A DNA stretch of 64,000 nucleotides from contig NC_044277.2 of NCBI RefSeq assembly GCF_004027225.2, positions 98,763,552 through 98,827,551 of the forward strand, read 5' to 3'. This stretch comes from Strigops habroptila (lineage: Eukaryota; Chordata; Aves; Psittaciformes; Psittacidae). Below are positions 34,561 to 45,800 of the stretch, piece by piece. The first letter of the stretch is position 1; each line of letters begins with the position of its first letter. The position numbers were made by a program, and so were the translations under genes. The notes below the pieces were generated by a model. That model worked only from the letters and a program-made list of their open reading frames with translations. It had not been told where the DNA came from and searched no databases.

Positions 34561-36208
34561 GGCCAGATGAGTGTTGTGCTAACATACGACACCGTCTGTT
34601 CTGTGAAACTCTCATAGGTATACAGAAAAGAAAGAAAATAGCTGCGGACAAGCTCAGGGATTTTAGATATAAAAGTCCAGGCTCTGCTCTGACAGGCGTA
34701 AATCCCTGGAAACCCATGCAGTTCCTCAAGGTTCATACAAAAGCTATTGGGACCTGAATTTGAATTTTCAGCCTTCAAAATATTGCACAGAATTCCCACA
34801 TGAAAATGAGTAGTTTCAACCATTTCAGGAGGCTCAAGTCACTCAGGTGCTGGAGCAAGGATCCTCTTCCTCTTCTCCTGATATCACAAAGAGATTAAAG
34901 CAAGACTGCTGACTGAATACACCCACATCACCACTGCCTGTAACAGGGAGATTTACAGCAGTCATTACATGCCAGAGGAGTTAAAGGCCATGCACCTCAT
35001 CAGGACCTGTTCCCAGTTTATAGCTGTCACCCACCAGCCTCACTAACGATTCCAGATAATCGCTCCTTGAATGTTCCCAGTCACCTTGACTTACTGCTCT
35101 CTCCCTGTGAGTCATACTATGAGTCTACAACGTGGTATGCAGAGAAAAAGAAAAAAAAAAGGCTTTCTTGCATTTGGCTTTAATTACATTCATTTTTAAT
35201 TAAGTTCTGTGGTTTTCATATCAATAATGCTGGCTTGAAAAGAATTGCTTTGCTTGGATGTTTGTTCTCTATACAGGCAAATATTGCATTTCACTTATTC
35301 CATCCCCTGTGACCTCTAAGGGTCTTTGTCAAATGCTACTGGCAGTCACTGAGCTCCTGGAGGATGTGGATCATACAGACTAGACTAGGCAGTTCAATAT
35401 CCGCTTATTCATCTTAAGTCAACTGCAAAGTCCCCTCTCTCTCTCTGACTTTTGATTTCAGTGGGTGATAATTCCTCATGTGGCCAAAAATGTCAACTGA
35501 AGCTAATGGTCTTCTCAAAGGATGTGAGAGCTGAAGGGCACAGCTGGAATGAGTGAGCTCCCTTGGACAGGACCATATTGGCCTGTCCGTGCATATGTAG
35601 ACACCACTCGAATGTTGACCCATGGCAAAGGCACCTTGGTGATACAGTCAGCATAGGTAAAAAGACAGGGAAATTAAAACCTGATGAAAGGAAATGATTT
35701 TCCACACACTATAAAAGTCCATCATGGAGACCACTAACACAGGAATGTAACACTGGACTTTTACATGGCACTCCATCACTAAATATTATGATAAATATGA
35801 ATGTATTAGAAGATTTTATTAAACCTCAAGTTTGACATAATCTTTACCTATGAAAGACCTGGGACAAGCCTCAGCAGTCACAGATTTTTCCAAAGTCTCC
35901 TCTGCGAGTGCTGGCACTGCTCACAGCGTAAGAGGGAGTGCACACCAGAACCAGACTTTTATGCCCCTATATAGGTTTCAAGAAAGACAATGAAACAGAG
36001 TAGGCATGTCAAAGCTAGGCTCTTAAAAGTTGTTGAAGTGTAAAAAATTGTCTAAGGTATGACTGAGAATTTACATAGCATTTGGAAATTTATTGTTCAT
36101 TATATTGGAGTGCAAAAATTAGGTGGTTCTTCAAGCTCAGGGAACTCTTTCATCTTCAGACATCCTTTTAACACTTGGCAGCATTATGTTGCCCAGTTGA
36201 GTTCATTA
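34561..36208. other. Unannotated sequence
   Basis: No gene or transposon was recognised. There is a short (CT)n run at 35434-35447 and an A run near 35150. Confidence 0.5.
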
Positions 36209-36210
36209 GT

Positions 36211-36257
36211 TGGACTCACCAGTGTTGAAAGAGTTAACATCAGTGTGACATTCCAGG
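36211..36257 (+). repeat. Unidentified 47-bp motif, copy A
   Basis: The core 'aagagttaacatcagtgt' with flanks matches the reverse complement of 38731-38777 at about 40 of 47 positions by my count. The family is not recognised. In translation both share VNISV and FQ, but nothing supports coding. Confidence 0.6.
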
Positions 36258-36275
36258 ACCCACCAACACTGGTGA
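36216..36275. repeat. 12-bp perfect inverted repeat
   Basis: TCACCAGTGTTG at 36216-36227 and CAACACTGGTGA at 36264-36275 could form a stem with a 36-nt loop. It overlaps the unidentified motif and ends just before a CR1 tail. Confidence 0.85.
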
Positions 36276-36287
36276 ATCCATCACCAA

Positions 36288-36348
36288 GTTGGACTTGATG
36301 ATCTTCAAGGTATTTTCCAGCCTAAATGATTCTATGATTATGATTCTG
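36288..36348 (+). mobile_element. CR1 terminal tail fragment
   Basis: 'gttggacttgatgatcttca', then 'ttttccagcctaa', then ATGATTCTATGATTATGATTC: the last 60 bp of a CR1 with a degenerate octamer tail. The upstream CR1 body is absent. Confidence 0.8.
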
Positions 36349-37269
36349 GTAGCCAGGCCTGTAAAGTCAGATCTTCAAAGAGACTGCATCTCACTTAAAA
36401 ATTCCTACTTGAAACATGACATATGTTTCAAGGCTGTGAATGAACCAAGGGACCTTAATCTCCCTGACCATCTGCAGACCCTCAACCCCTTAGCTCAGGA
36501 GCTGGATATAAGCTCAAGCTCCTGTTCTTGGTCAGCCTGACCTTGGGTGGATGCCACAGATGTGGCTGGTAAGGACAATTACCTGTGGCCTGGGCCTTAA
36601 TGACATGCACACAAAACTCACGGCATCCCCCAGCTATATCCCAGCTCAGGCTGTCCTGGCGCACTTCTTGGGAACAAGAAAAAACATTGTGGGGCATGTG
36701 GCCCCAACCAGTCATCTTCATCCAGCCATCCCTGGCAGGGCTGGCACCTCTGAGGCTGAAGTAGAACTCAGTATTTTGGGAAGTGCCAAATGTTAGTGCT
36801 GCTGATACCAAACTATGGGAAGGTGCTCTAACATAAACATGCTGAGGGAAACACAAAAGGGATTATCAGCAGCTTGACATGCTACCTCTTAATTAGCAGA
36901 TTGCATGTTTGCACCGTACTCTTAAACTACACTCAAGATGGTTTTCTGATCATCCGAAACCCTCTGGTCTGGGGGGAGATTGCTGTGCCCTGTGTTACCT
37001 AGAGAATTGAAGCAATGGCTCAGGGTACCGGGGAATAAATGAACAACGTTGCCATATCACTGTACTGCACAGTGCAGCACTCTAAACAAATGGAAGACCA
37101 TTGCACCTATTGACTAAACTATCATATTATCTCAAGAACCTGTGTTTACACCTTGGTGCAAATCTGGGTAATGTAATGCAATTAGTACTGGGATCTCTCA
37201 GAAGTTGCAGGTAATAAAGTGTCAACGTGATAAAAGGATTGATCATTTTAATAGAAACACCTGTGACTT
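36349..37269. other. Unannotated sequence
   Basis: A 124-codon minus-strand frame (36482-36856) has no recognised domain. Otherwise nothing is seen. Confidence 0.5.
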
Positions 37270-37583
37270 GTTGCAGTATTTAAAGGGTGGCTATGAATAA
37301 GATGGACACTCCCTTTTTAAAAGGAATCACATGGAAAGAATGGGGGGTACTGGGCACAAGTTACTCCTGGGAGATTCTGAAGTTTTCACAGTAAGAACAA
37401 TCAGCCACTGGAATAATCTCCCCAGTGAAGTGGTGGAGTCCCCAACACTGGATGCTTTTAAGATTCATCTGGACAGGATGCTGGAACATCTAGTCTGGGT
37501 TATGTTTTCCTAGAAAGACTGGGCCAGGTAATCCTTGAGGTGCCTTCCAACCTGGTACTCTGTACGATTCTGTGATTCCATGA
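37270..37583 (+). mobile_element. CR1 LINE 3' end, older subfamily
   Basis: The sequence shows 'agatggacactcccttttt', 'ggcacaagttactcctggg', 'caatcagccactggaataat', 'ccagtgaagtggtggagtcc', 'cttgaggtgccttccaacc' and a diverged octamer tail at 37565-37583. The translated block VRTISHWNNLPSEVVESPTL matches the ORF2 C-terminus of the long copy ([20 protein letters not shown]). Its own 3' sequence differs clearly from the other two groups in the window, so it belongs to a third subfamily. Confidence 0.9.
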
Positions 37584-38730
37584 CTTTGGGATTATGACCA
37601 ATGCCAAGCACCAGGAAAAGGGCTGAAATATTAGGAAAGAAGCAGAAAGGAGGATGATAGAGTTGAATGGGTTGAGAAAACCTTGCTGAACTTGAAAACA
37701 GTCATGAGGGATGTGAGGGAGAATATAAAATTAGCTAGTGCAAGTCTGCAAACCTTAGTGGCTTAAACAGCCAGCAAGCAGAAAGCATCTTTAAGAAAGC
37801 ATCTCTAGAAAAATAATTGAAAATGTTTAGCAGCCAATGCCAAGAGTTTGCTGCCCAAAATGCCCGGGGGAAATTCCAGAGCACAATGGCTGGTTTCAGG
37901 TTCCCTGAGCAGCTGCATTTCAACTTCCCAGAAGAGGTCAGTCTTTCCCAAGGATTTGTGGTGGGTTGCCCAACTCTTGCAAAAGAAAGCATTACCAGTG
38001 AACGATGCCTGGATGGATAAATATAGGGAATATCAAAGGCCTGCCAGGACCGCATTTTCAGCCTCCGGTGAAAGCGAGCTCATTGCAAGTGTGAACTCAC
38101 CTGGGTAATTTGACAAACAATTGACCTAATGTTCCCAGGATGTGGGAACTAACGCTGCTTTGGAACAAGCTGGGGGATGAGATGGGAACAACATGCTCAG
38201 AAAAATGCTTAACTCTAAATTCACACTTCAGCAAAATCTGCTTTCACGTGCATGAACAGAGAAAATCGTTTCTCCTGCTTTAATGCTCTGGTCTAGTCCT
38301 GGAAGACTCTTCCTCTGACATCAAAGATGGGTCTTAAGAAAACATAATGGAGCCATGCTCCCTACATTGAACTTGTGCTATTACTATATCTGAATTATGT
38401 ATCAAACCCAGGGAAAAGTCATAGCACGCTGGTCCTCCAGCTGTAAAAACACAGGACCCTTCCACCTGCACTATCAGGTAACACCTTTACTTTGTCCCAT
38501 TCATGTGTTTCTAGTCCTCCCATGGGCTAAGTTTTCACTGTAGGCTGTCACAAGCCCCATAGGGTAGATCTATCCTTCCGGGTTTATATTTTTATAGTCT
38601 CTGGCTGCTGTGAAAAACTTCTCAACAAACCAATGCTGTAATGATTGCCTAAATTTGGAGAGACCCTGAAAACTTTTCTCTGAAACATCATCCACTCCTA
38701 TCATGTCTTATCCAAATTTTAGCTTGAAGG
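37584..38730. other. Unannotated sequence
   Basis: No gene or repeat was recognised. The longest frame is about 106 codons on the minus strand, overlapped by plus-strand frames. Confidence 0.5.
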
Positions 38731-38777
38731 CCCTGGAAGATGACACTGATGTTAACTCTTCCAACACCAGTGATTCC
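38731..38777 (-). repeat. Unidentified 47-bp motif, copy B
   Basis: This is the inverted partner of 36211-36257 and includes 'acactgatgttaactctt' on the plus strand. It is about 2.5 kb away from copy A. The flanks of the two copies do not align convincingly. Confidence 0.6.
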
Positions 38778-39999
38778 AGAGGATGTAATGGCTGTAAAGG
38801 TGGGCATTAAACCCATGTAGTCCTTGGACTTACAGCAATGAGGGACATAAAAAAAGAAGGTCCAATATATGAAACAAAGAAGAGAAGAGATGATGAAGCA
38901 AGTGACACCCAAGGGATACTTTAGTTGGTCAAAGCAAGAGCAAACTTTCTTGCTGCATGGTGAACTGAGCTATAAATCACTGGATAAATAATAGTTAAGA
39001 GCCATATTTGAAAAGATATTTCAGTCCTTAAATACTGGTACTAAATATTTCACCTCATAATGACTAATGCTTTCTCCTTGATTTCCAAATGTCCCATTGA
39101 CTCTGGACTACTTGCAGAACACAGCCCTTATTTGTACCCAAAGCCATTTCAAATGCAGGATCCTGCCTACTTCCTTGTATGGGTTGGCATTGGTGGGCAA
39201 TCTGACACTCATATCACAACACAAGCTTGTCAAAATCTTTCAAATCAGGTCAAAATGTTCCAATCAGATATTTACAAAAAGCAGAGGAGAAATGATTTTC
39301 CTTTCCTTTTAATTTTGTTCTCTTTTCTTCACATGTCAAAATGACAGTCAAGAAAAGAAAACGTTTTAAATCTTGTTTCAGCTATATTTTCTCCCTCATT
39401 ATTAAAGTACGTTCCCTTACTGCCAGAAGGACAATATCTAAGTTTCAAAGCTTTATATGTGGTTATCAGAACTTCATGAGCAAAGGTGGTAGCTGTGTGA
39501 TTTCTGACTTTGGTCTGCTCATGTCGTCTTGTTCCATTTCTTTGTGTATATCATATGATGGTCTTAAGTACATCTTGCCTGTGTGCAACTGTGAAGAGCA
39601 GGCTTCTACCATGAAATTTATCTGATTAAATAAAGACATCCACATCTGCACTGATATACCCATTTTCTTCCATGTTGATGAAGTAGAGTCCACTAATGCA
39701 GCCTATCCCATCCTAAAATAGGAATAGGAACTGGATGAGAAGAGACATGCTCATTACTCATTGCTTATTTGTCTTTGTAGGTTATTAAGGGAATCTGCAC
39801 TAAGTATCTTATCTATAAGCACCTGAGTTTAAAGTTAGAGGAATTTAATCCCCCCTTAAATGTTCATCAAAACTCTGTCATTAGCAGGAAGTCCAGGCTA
39901 AACAGTAATAATTGGAGCAGCACTGTTGCAATAACCTGGAGAAGGTTTTATTTATATAGAACTTGTCTGGGACACAAAAATGCTATAACTCCATGAAAG
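38778..39999. other. Unannotated sequence
   Basis: No repeat or exon was recognised. Confidence 0.5.
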
Positions 40000-40258
40000 C
40001 ATAGAAGCATAGAATGGGTTGGAAGGGACCTTAAAGCTTACCTAGTTTCAAACCCCCCTGCCATGGGCAAGAACACCTTTCACTAGAACAGGTTGTTCAA
40101 AGCCCCATCCAACCTGGCCTTGAACACTTTCATGGATGGGGCACCCCTAACTTCTCTGGGCAACCTCTTTCAGTGCCTTACTACCCTGACAGGGAAGAAC
40201 TTCTTCCTAATATCTAATCTAAATCTATTATTTTTCAGTTTAAAGCCAAATGTCCCAG
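40000..40258 (-). mobile_element. CR1 LINE, 3' end
   Basis: It starts CATAGAAGCATAGAATGG on the plus strand, then 'gggttggaagggacctt', 'ccatgggcaagaacacctt', 'catccaacctggccttgaa' and 'gaagaacttcttcctaata'. It is 5'-truncated at about 40258. Confidence 0.94.
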
Positions 40259-41272
40259 ACTTCTTTCTTACGGAAACTTTCCTACAGTTCTTATTTTGAA
40301 CTTAGGGTGAAAGAGAGCTGGTTTTTCCCCATAAATGTTCACCCCTATCTCCTGTGTGTTGTCCATCTTTTGACTAAAACATTGACATTTCAACTTGAAC
40401 CTCCTTTTCCAATTATATTTCTCCTAATCTGAATTAGATATATCTCCTATCTTTTCCACAAACTTTCTCATAGGGAAAAAAGTTGCTTGTCTCATGTTTC
40501 TGTTTTCCTGGTAAAATGGGAAGGTAACAAGACTCTTTTTTTCTGTCTGAAAAATAACATTTTCTTTCCATATATAGTGTCCTATTCTGATTTGAATGGC
40601 TAGGTACTAGACTGATAGAAATCACAAATTCAACACTGTGTATTTCAGATGGTGAGAAAGAAAATGCAATGAGTAAGATCAGTGTCATCACATTTTAGGT
40701 AACTAAGCTAGTTACCCCTAGTTCTCTTTATAGTCAGTGGAAAGAATGATCACTTTTGAAGGAGATGAAATGCTCCCCTCAAATATCAGTCTTAATCCAT
40801 ATAGGAACATTGTCTAGATAGCAACATTTATGTTGCAGGAATCTATATGTGGTCAGATAAACCCCTTCAGCAACAGGTGGATAAAAAAGAGGGATTGGAG
40901 GGTGAGCAGGAATTCTTTCCATAAAAACAAATCTAACAAAGATGTTTAGAGCTTGAAAGTAACGAATATACAATGACAGTGAGGATAGTTTTGTTGGGGT
41001 AGAATTTAATAGGTAGCTTGGGAAAAAACGGTGATTTACCCATGTATTCCACACTGTCCCCAAAGTTGTTCTAGGTACATCCTAGTAAATTAAGCAGTGA
41101 TTAAGACTGTGATCAAGTATGCTAAGCAATACTAGATAACAAGAAGGTGAGTCGAAAGGACAGCTTTTAAACTCCTAATCCCTTTTGGAGACACAGCCCA
41201 GAACTTTAATACAGTAGTGAGGGTCTGGTTACACTGCTTACATTTCATTGCACATTGGCCATGTATGACCGC
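40259..41272. other. Unannotated sequence between a CR1 and the LTR
   Basis: No element was recognised. Frames are short. Confidence 0.5.
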
Positions 41273-41634
41273 TATGGTGAGTTGACCTTGGATGGCTGCA
41301 GGTGCCCACCAAGCCACGCTCTCACTCCCCCTCCTCAGCAGGACAGGGTGGGGAAATAACTTTTATTGCTGACCTCATCGTATGGTATGGAATATCCTTT
41401 TGGTCAGTTTGGGTCAGCTGTCCCAGCTGTGTCCCTTGCCAACTTCTTGTCCACTCCAGCCTACTGGCTTTTGGTGGGTGGCTTGGAGAGACAGTCTTGA
41501 TGCTGTTTGAGCGCTGCTTAGCCTTAGCCAAAACACTGGGGTGTTATCAACACCTTCTAGCTACAAATGCAAACCACAGCATTCTGAGGGCTGCTATGGA
41601 GAATGTTAATTCCATACAAGCCAGATCCTATACA
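41273..41634 (-). mobile_element. Solo-type LTR of an avian endogenous retrovirus (probably ERVL-like)
   Basis: The plus strand reads 'ggtgagttgaccttggatgg' and 'ggtgcccaccaagccacgc' at the left, and 'tatggaatatccttttggtc', 'gggtcagctgtcccagctg', 'gtgttatcaacacctt' and 'gaatgttaattcc' to the right. I know this arrangement from a widespread avian ERV LTR whose sense strand is the complement. AATAAA is present in the sense direction near 41360-41367. At 362 bp it is shorter than typical copies of the family, so an internal deletion is likely. No gag, pol or env sequence was seen beside it, hence a solo LTR or fragment. I could not find a convincing target-site duplication. The 145-codon plus-strand frame over it is antisense noise. 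Confidence 0.75.
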
Positions 41635-42570
41635 GCCAATCTACTTATCTTAGAGAAGTCCATCAGAATATGCCAATGCTGTGGCAACTTTTACAGGCTG
41701 TGCCAAGCAGTTACTATGAAGTTTGGGAAAAGCAGTTAGCGGTAAATTCGAACTGTTGCTGTCAGCAGTAGTCCTCATGATCAAGAACTGAGGGTGGGTT
41801 TTGACTCACCTCACTTTAAATCTCTACAGTTGAATTATCCAGGGGAGAGAAATGTTTAGTGTATGATGTATTTGATCTACTTAAGATATCAGCTTTGGTG
41901 ATGAAATGCACTTAGGTACCACTGATGTTCAATGTAGTGTGGGATTTCTGTTTAGGTCTTTAAACAGGAGCTGAAGGAGCAGAAAAGCTCAGTGGGAAGT
42001 TTCCATTGTTCTTGAAGAGAATATTTTGAAGAAAATAGAATTTTGGTCATTTAACAGCAAAAGATTTTTATTTCTTAGGTAAAAATGAAGATTGAAATTG
42101 TTTTTCTTCAAGATTAAACATTCCTTTCTATCCTTCTTATTTGTTTGTTTTTGTTTTCATATCACAGAAAGAGATCCTTTCTGCAAAGTGTAAGAGTTCA
42201 TTTAGCTAAAATAAGCACCCCCAAATTCTATCACAGACTAGCTTGAAGGGAAAATTTGTGATCATCCTTAATTTCTAAACTCGATGGAGAAAATGTGCCA
42301 GATTTTAGTGAGTTGTTTAAATAACCTACTTGGCAGCACTCAGTAAAAGACGCAACCACTTCTGACTCACAGCTCAGTGATCTTTCTACTGCTTAACACT
42401 ATCCCTCTGCAGGTCACTGTTTCAGGAATGAGTGGTGCAGGCACTGAAGGACTGATCATCTCGCTTGTTTTTGTAGGATATACATCTCTGACCACATAAC
42501 AGATAGCATGCATGGGCAATGACTCAGTTTAGTCTCATCTGTGGATGACCTTTGGATAAGTCTTCATTAT
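41635..42570. other. Unannotated sequence
   Basis: No retroviral internal region, gene or CR1 piece was recognised after the LTR. Confidence 0.5.
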
Positions 42571-42808
42571 CATAGAATTATAGAATGGTTTGGGTTGGAA
42601 GGGACCTTAAAGACCATTCAGTTCCAACCCCCTGCCACGGGCAGTGACACCTTCCACTAGACCAGGTTGCTCCAAGCCCTGGCCTTGAACACTGCCAGGG
42701 ATGGTGCAGTCACAGCTTCTCTGGGCAACCCGTGCCAGGGCCTCACCACCCTCACAGGGAAGAATGTTTTCGTAATATCTGATCTAAATCTCCCCTCTGT
42801 TAGTTTAT
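42571..42808 (-). mobile_element. CR1 LINE, 3' end
   Basis: It starts CATAGAATTATAGAATGG on the plus strand and continues 'gggttggaagggacctt', 'ctagaccaggttgctcc' and 'gccttgaacactgccagg'. About 11-14 bp is missing at 'caagccctggcctt', where other copies read 'caagccccatccaacctgg'. It is truncated where the AT-rich tract begins. Confidence 0.94.
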
Positions 42809-42870
42809 ATATTTTTATTTAAATAGGTATAGTTTATATTTATATTATATATATGATAGTTTATATGTCA
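42809..42870. repeat. AT-rich low-complexity tract
   Basis: Repeated 'agtttatat' and 'tatatta' words directly abut the CR1 5' truncation point. Confidence 0.8.
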
Positions 42871-45753
42871 GTTAATTTCCATCAAAACCTGGGTAAATGG
42901 TGAGAAGCAAGAACATTCAGACAGGTTTCTGAAGTTTTTCTCAGACAAGCATTTACTTTCACATACAATTTGGTTTCAAGGCAAGTTAAAGCCAAGGTGG
43001 TTTGGTTCCCCTCCATCTCTTCATGTCAACTACAAAGGCTGTGATACCTAGTTTTCAATCTGAGGAAGAAGCATTTTGGTCATACCCTTGAGGTTTTCTC
43101 CTGCTAAGTCTATATCAAAGGCCAAAGAGCTCTGTGTAATATTCCTACAAGCCTCTATGCCAGGTGTACCATGCATGTGGTGAAGTCTGGGTCCATGTTT
43201 TCTCTTCCTCTTTATTTTGCCCTTGCCACAGCTTGTGCTCTCTCTACTTCTTCCAGGGTAGCGGGTGCCTCACTCCCCTTCAGATGCAGCTTGGAAGTAA
43301 GATTTTTAGTTCTTTCTTTCTGGTTCTCCATAACCCCCAATTTATTCTTTTCATCTTCCCCACACCAAGAACAAGTTACTCTTTTCTTTTTCTCTTTCTT
43401 CCTGAAGAGAATTATTGATTAGAAATATAAATACTGTGAGTCACTCCCCTTTGCCCCTTTTCCCTCATCCTGCTCTCCCTTCCCCCACCATCCCAGCTCT
43501 TGGAGTATAAATCATTTTCTGTGGTCTGCAGCTCAGCTGGAAAAACTAACAAAATGGGTCTATAATGTCACCAGCATCTAATTTGGTGGATTTATGGGGT
43601 CTGGCCTTAAGCACTTGCTGCTTTACAGCGTGTGAGTTCAGTCCTGCAGGAACTCCCTCCAGACTACAGCTCTTTATCCTTGACTGTGGCTGTCTACAGT
43701 CTCTAGAGCTTTACAATGGGCAGATCCTTCTCCCTTGGAAAATGGAAGCTCTCCTTTCTGCCCCACCCATTGCCCCTGCTTGATGGGCCCAAAAGAGGAT
43801 CACAAAACATTCTGTCAGCCAGGAAGGGCTTAGCATTGTTGATGTGTTAGTTGCAGCAGGCAAATGTAGTAATCGAGCAAGGCATGTGTGTCGAGGTTCA
43901 CACGTTGAGCAGGAGTCACACGGCTGGCTCTCTCTTTGGGCTCCCTCACACACAGGCTTGTTCTTCATGTTTTTACTTCTAATTTTAATCTTTTTTGGTG
44001 TTTGGCATTGTCAGATATAGGAGAAGTGCCAAGTAAGAGCAATTGTTTTACGGAAGGCACACATGTTTGTGAAGTCCTGCTTTCAAAGGAGCCTTGCTGG
44101 AAGGTGCTGTGCGGCTTGACCTAGGCAAGGGAAGCACAAGGTGTATAACTAAGTAGTGGCAAACATCCCTCAGCTGAAACCTTTCTGTCTGCAGTAGCAT
44201 TGTGACAACCTTCCAGGAGCAATCTGTCCCCTGGAAGACCCAGTGCTGGTAAGCATTATCTCTAACAGTCCATTAACACCCTGTCTTTTGCTCCAGAGGA
44301 ACTGGCTTAAAGTTTGTTTGAGCCAATCCATGCATCCAAGCCAGCTGGTGTTCAATGACAAGCCTATGTTTAGGTCCCCGATTCTCTTATCATACACAGA
44401 CCTCATGTACATGGGACTGAGACCCCTGGGACTACTTGTAAATTTGGGTTTAGGCCCTGCCTGAAAACAGCAGGCACTCTCCTCTAACTCAAGTTAGGTC
44501 TATAACCAGCTTGGACCTGGTGCTATTCTTGGGATAACAACTCTCACAACTCAAAGCATTGATGGACGAGAGCAGGGACCCCAGAGTGACTTTGCCTGGA
44601 CCCAGATGGCAGAATTGCTGTGACCAGTGGAGTACAGACACCTGGATATCTTTTAAAGAGCTCAGCTCACAGTGGCAATGATGGGGTGCTGGAGTTAAAT
44701 TTGCTCTTTGCAAGCTGGCTCTGCCTGGGTGAATACTCTGGAGGGGTATCTGCATGATGTTCATGATATTTGAAGTGCAGGACTGAAACCAAACTGGGTC
44801 TGGCAGCAGGAGAGCCATCTTCTCAGTGTTCTGAGCCATCTTCTCACATCTGTGACTGCACAATTAAGTGTGCATATGTATTTGTACTTACATATATAGG
44901 TATTTATATCCCAGGTATAAAACCTATGATAATTCAGATACCAGGGTCTGATGCGAAGAAGTGTTGGCTCTCTTTCCTATGCTTTCACTTACATATTTGC
45001 AATCTGGACAAGTATCTGTTTTCCAGTATAAACACGCTTTTGGACAGAAATATGTACTGCAGCGTGGGTCAGGAAAGGGATGACAGATCTGATTTACACG
45101 CCATTTCCTTTGCCTTAGCATATTAAGCAGCTTTCTTCTCTGTCCACCACCCTTTCTCCTTGGGGCATCACATCTCATGAAAACCAGTGATGCTTTGTGG
45201 AAAGCTGGGGAGAAGGCTCTCTTTGGGGGGCAATCTATCTTGTACTTAAACTAAGTATGGCATGCTTTTGCCTCGAGTCCCTGCATGTATAGCTGAAGGC
45301 ACGTCTGGTTCAGTCTCTTGCTGTAGACACTGATAAGATATGGGTTTAATACACAGCTTTCCCTGTTCATGCGGACCACGGATGCAGGTCCTCACTGAGC
45401 CTTGATCTATCAAGTCTAGTCGTTCTCCCCACCTTCAGGAGCCTATAAAACTTCCCAGATGCATGAGAAAGGTAGTGTAGTGACCCTCAAACAATGGAGA
45501 AACTGAGGAATAGATTGTGTATGCGAACATATCCAAAATTACACCAAAAATGTCTGGGAGAGCCAGAAGGAAAAGCCAGATTTGTGGACTCTCACCGATT
45601 TACGTATGTGTGCAAACCACAAAGACCATCTAGACTCACTTCTGAAACCCACAAAATGCCCACAGGTCCTGTCGCTGTGCCAACACCATTCTGAATAATT
45701 TTACTGATGCTGTTTGCCTTTCCTATCGTGCTCATTCCTGAGGGAAAAGATGA
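42871..45753. other. Unannotated sequence
   Basis: It includes a pyrimidine-rich stretch around 43375-43405. The longest frames (118-124 codons near 44.5-45.1 kb) are on opposite strands and unrecognised. No transposon is seen. Confidence 0.5.
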
Positions 45754-45800
45754 TCTTATGGTGAGGGCACTGGTCTAAAATTTAGGAGGAAATTGTTTCA
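45754..45800 (+). mobile_element. Possible tRNA-SINE head (weak)
   Basis: 'ggtgagggcactggtctaaa' resembles the A-box part of MIR-like tRNA SINEs. The rest is too diverged to follow. Confidence 0.25.

Noticed and set aside
36482..36856. 124-codon minus-strand frame, and a short LTR-like phrase 'gaccttgggtggatgcca' at about 36540
   Set aside because: The resemblance to the LTR edge is limited to under 20 bases and the rest does not match. The frame has no recognised domain.
41302..41739. 145-codon plus-strand open frame
   Set aside because: It lies antisense over the ERV LTR and extends past it, with no coding signature.
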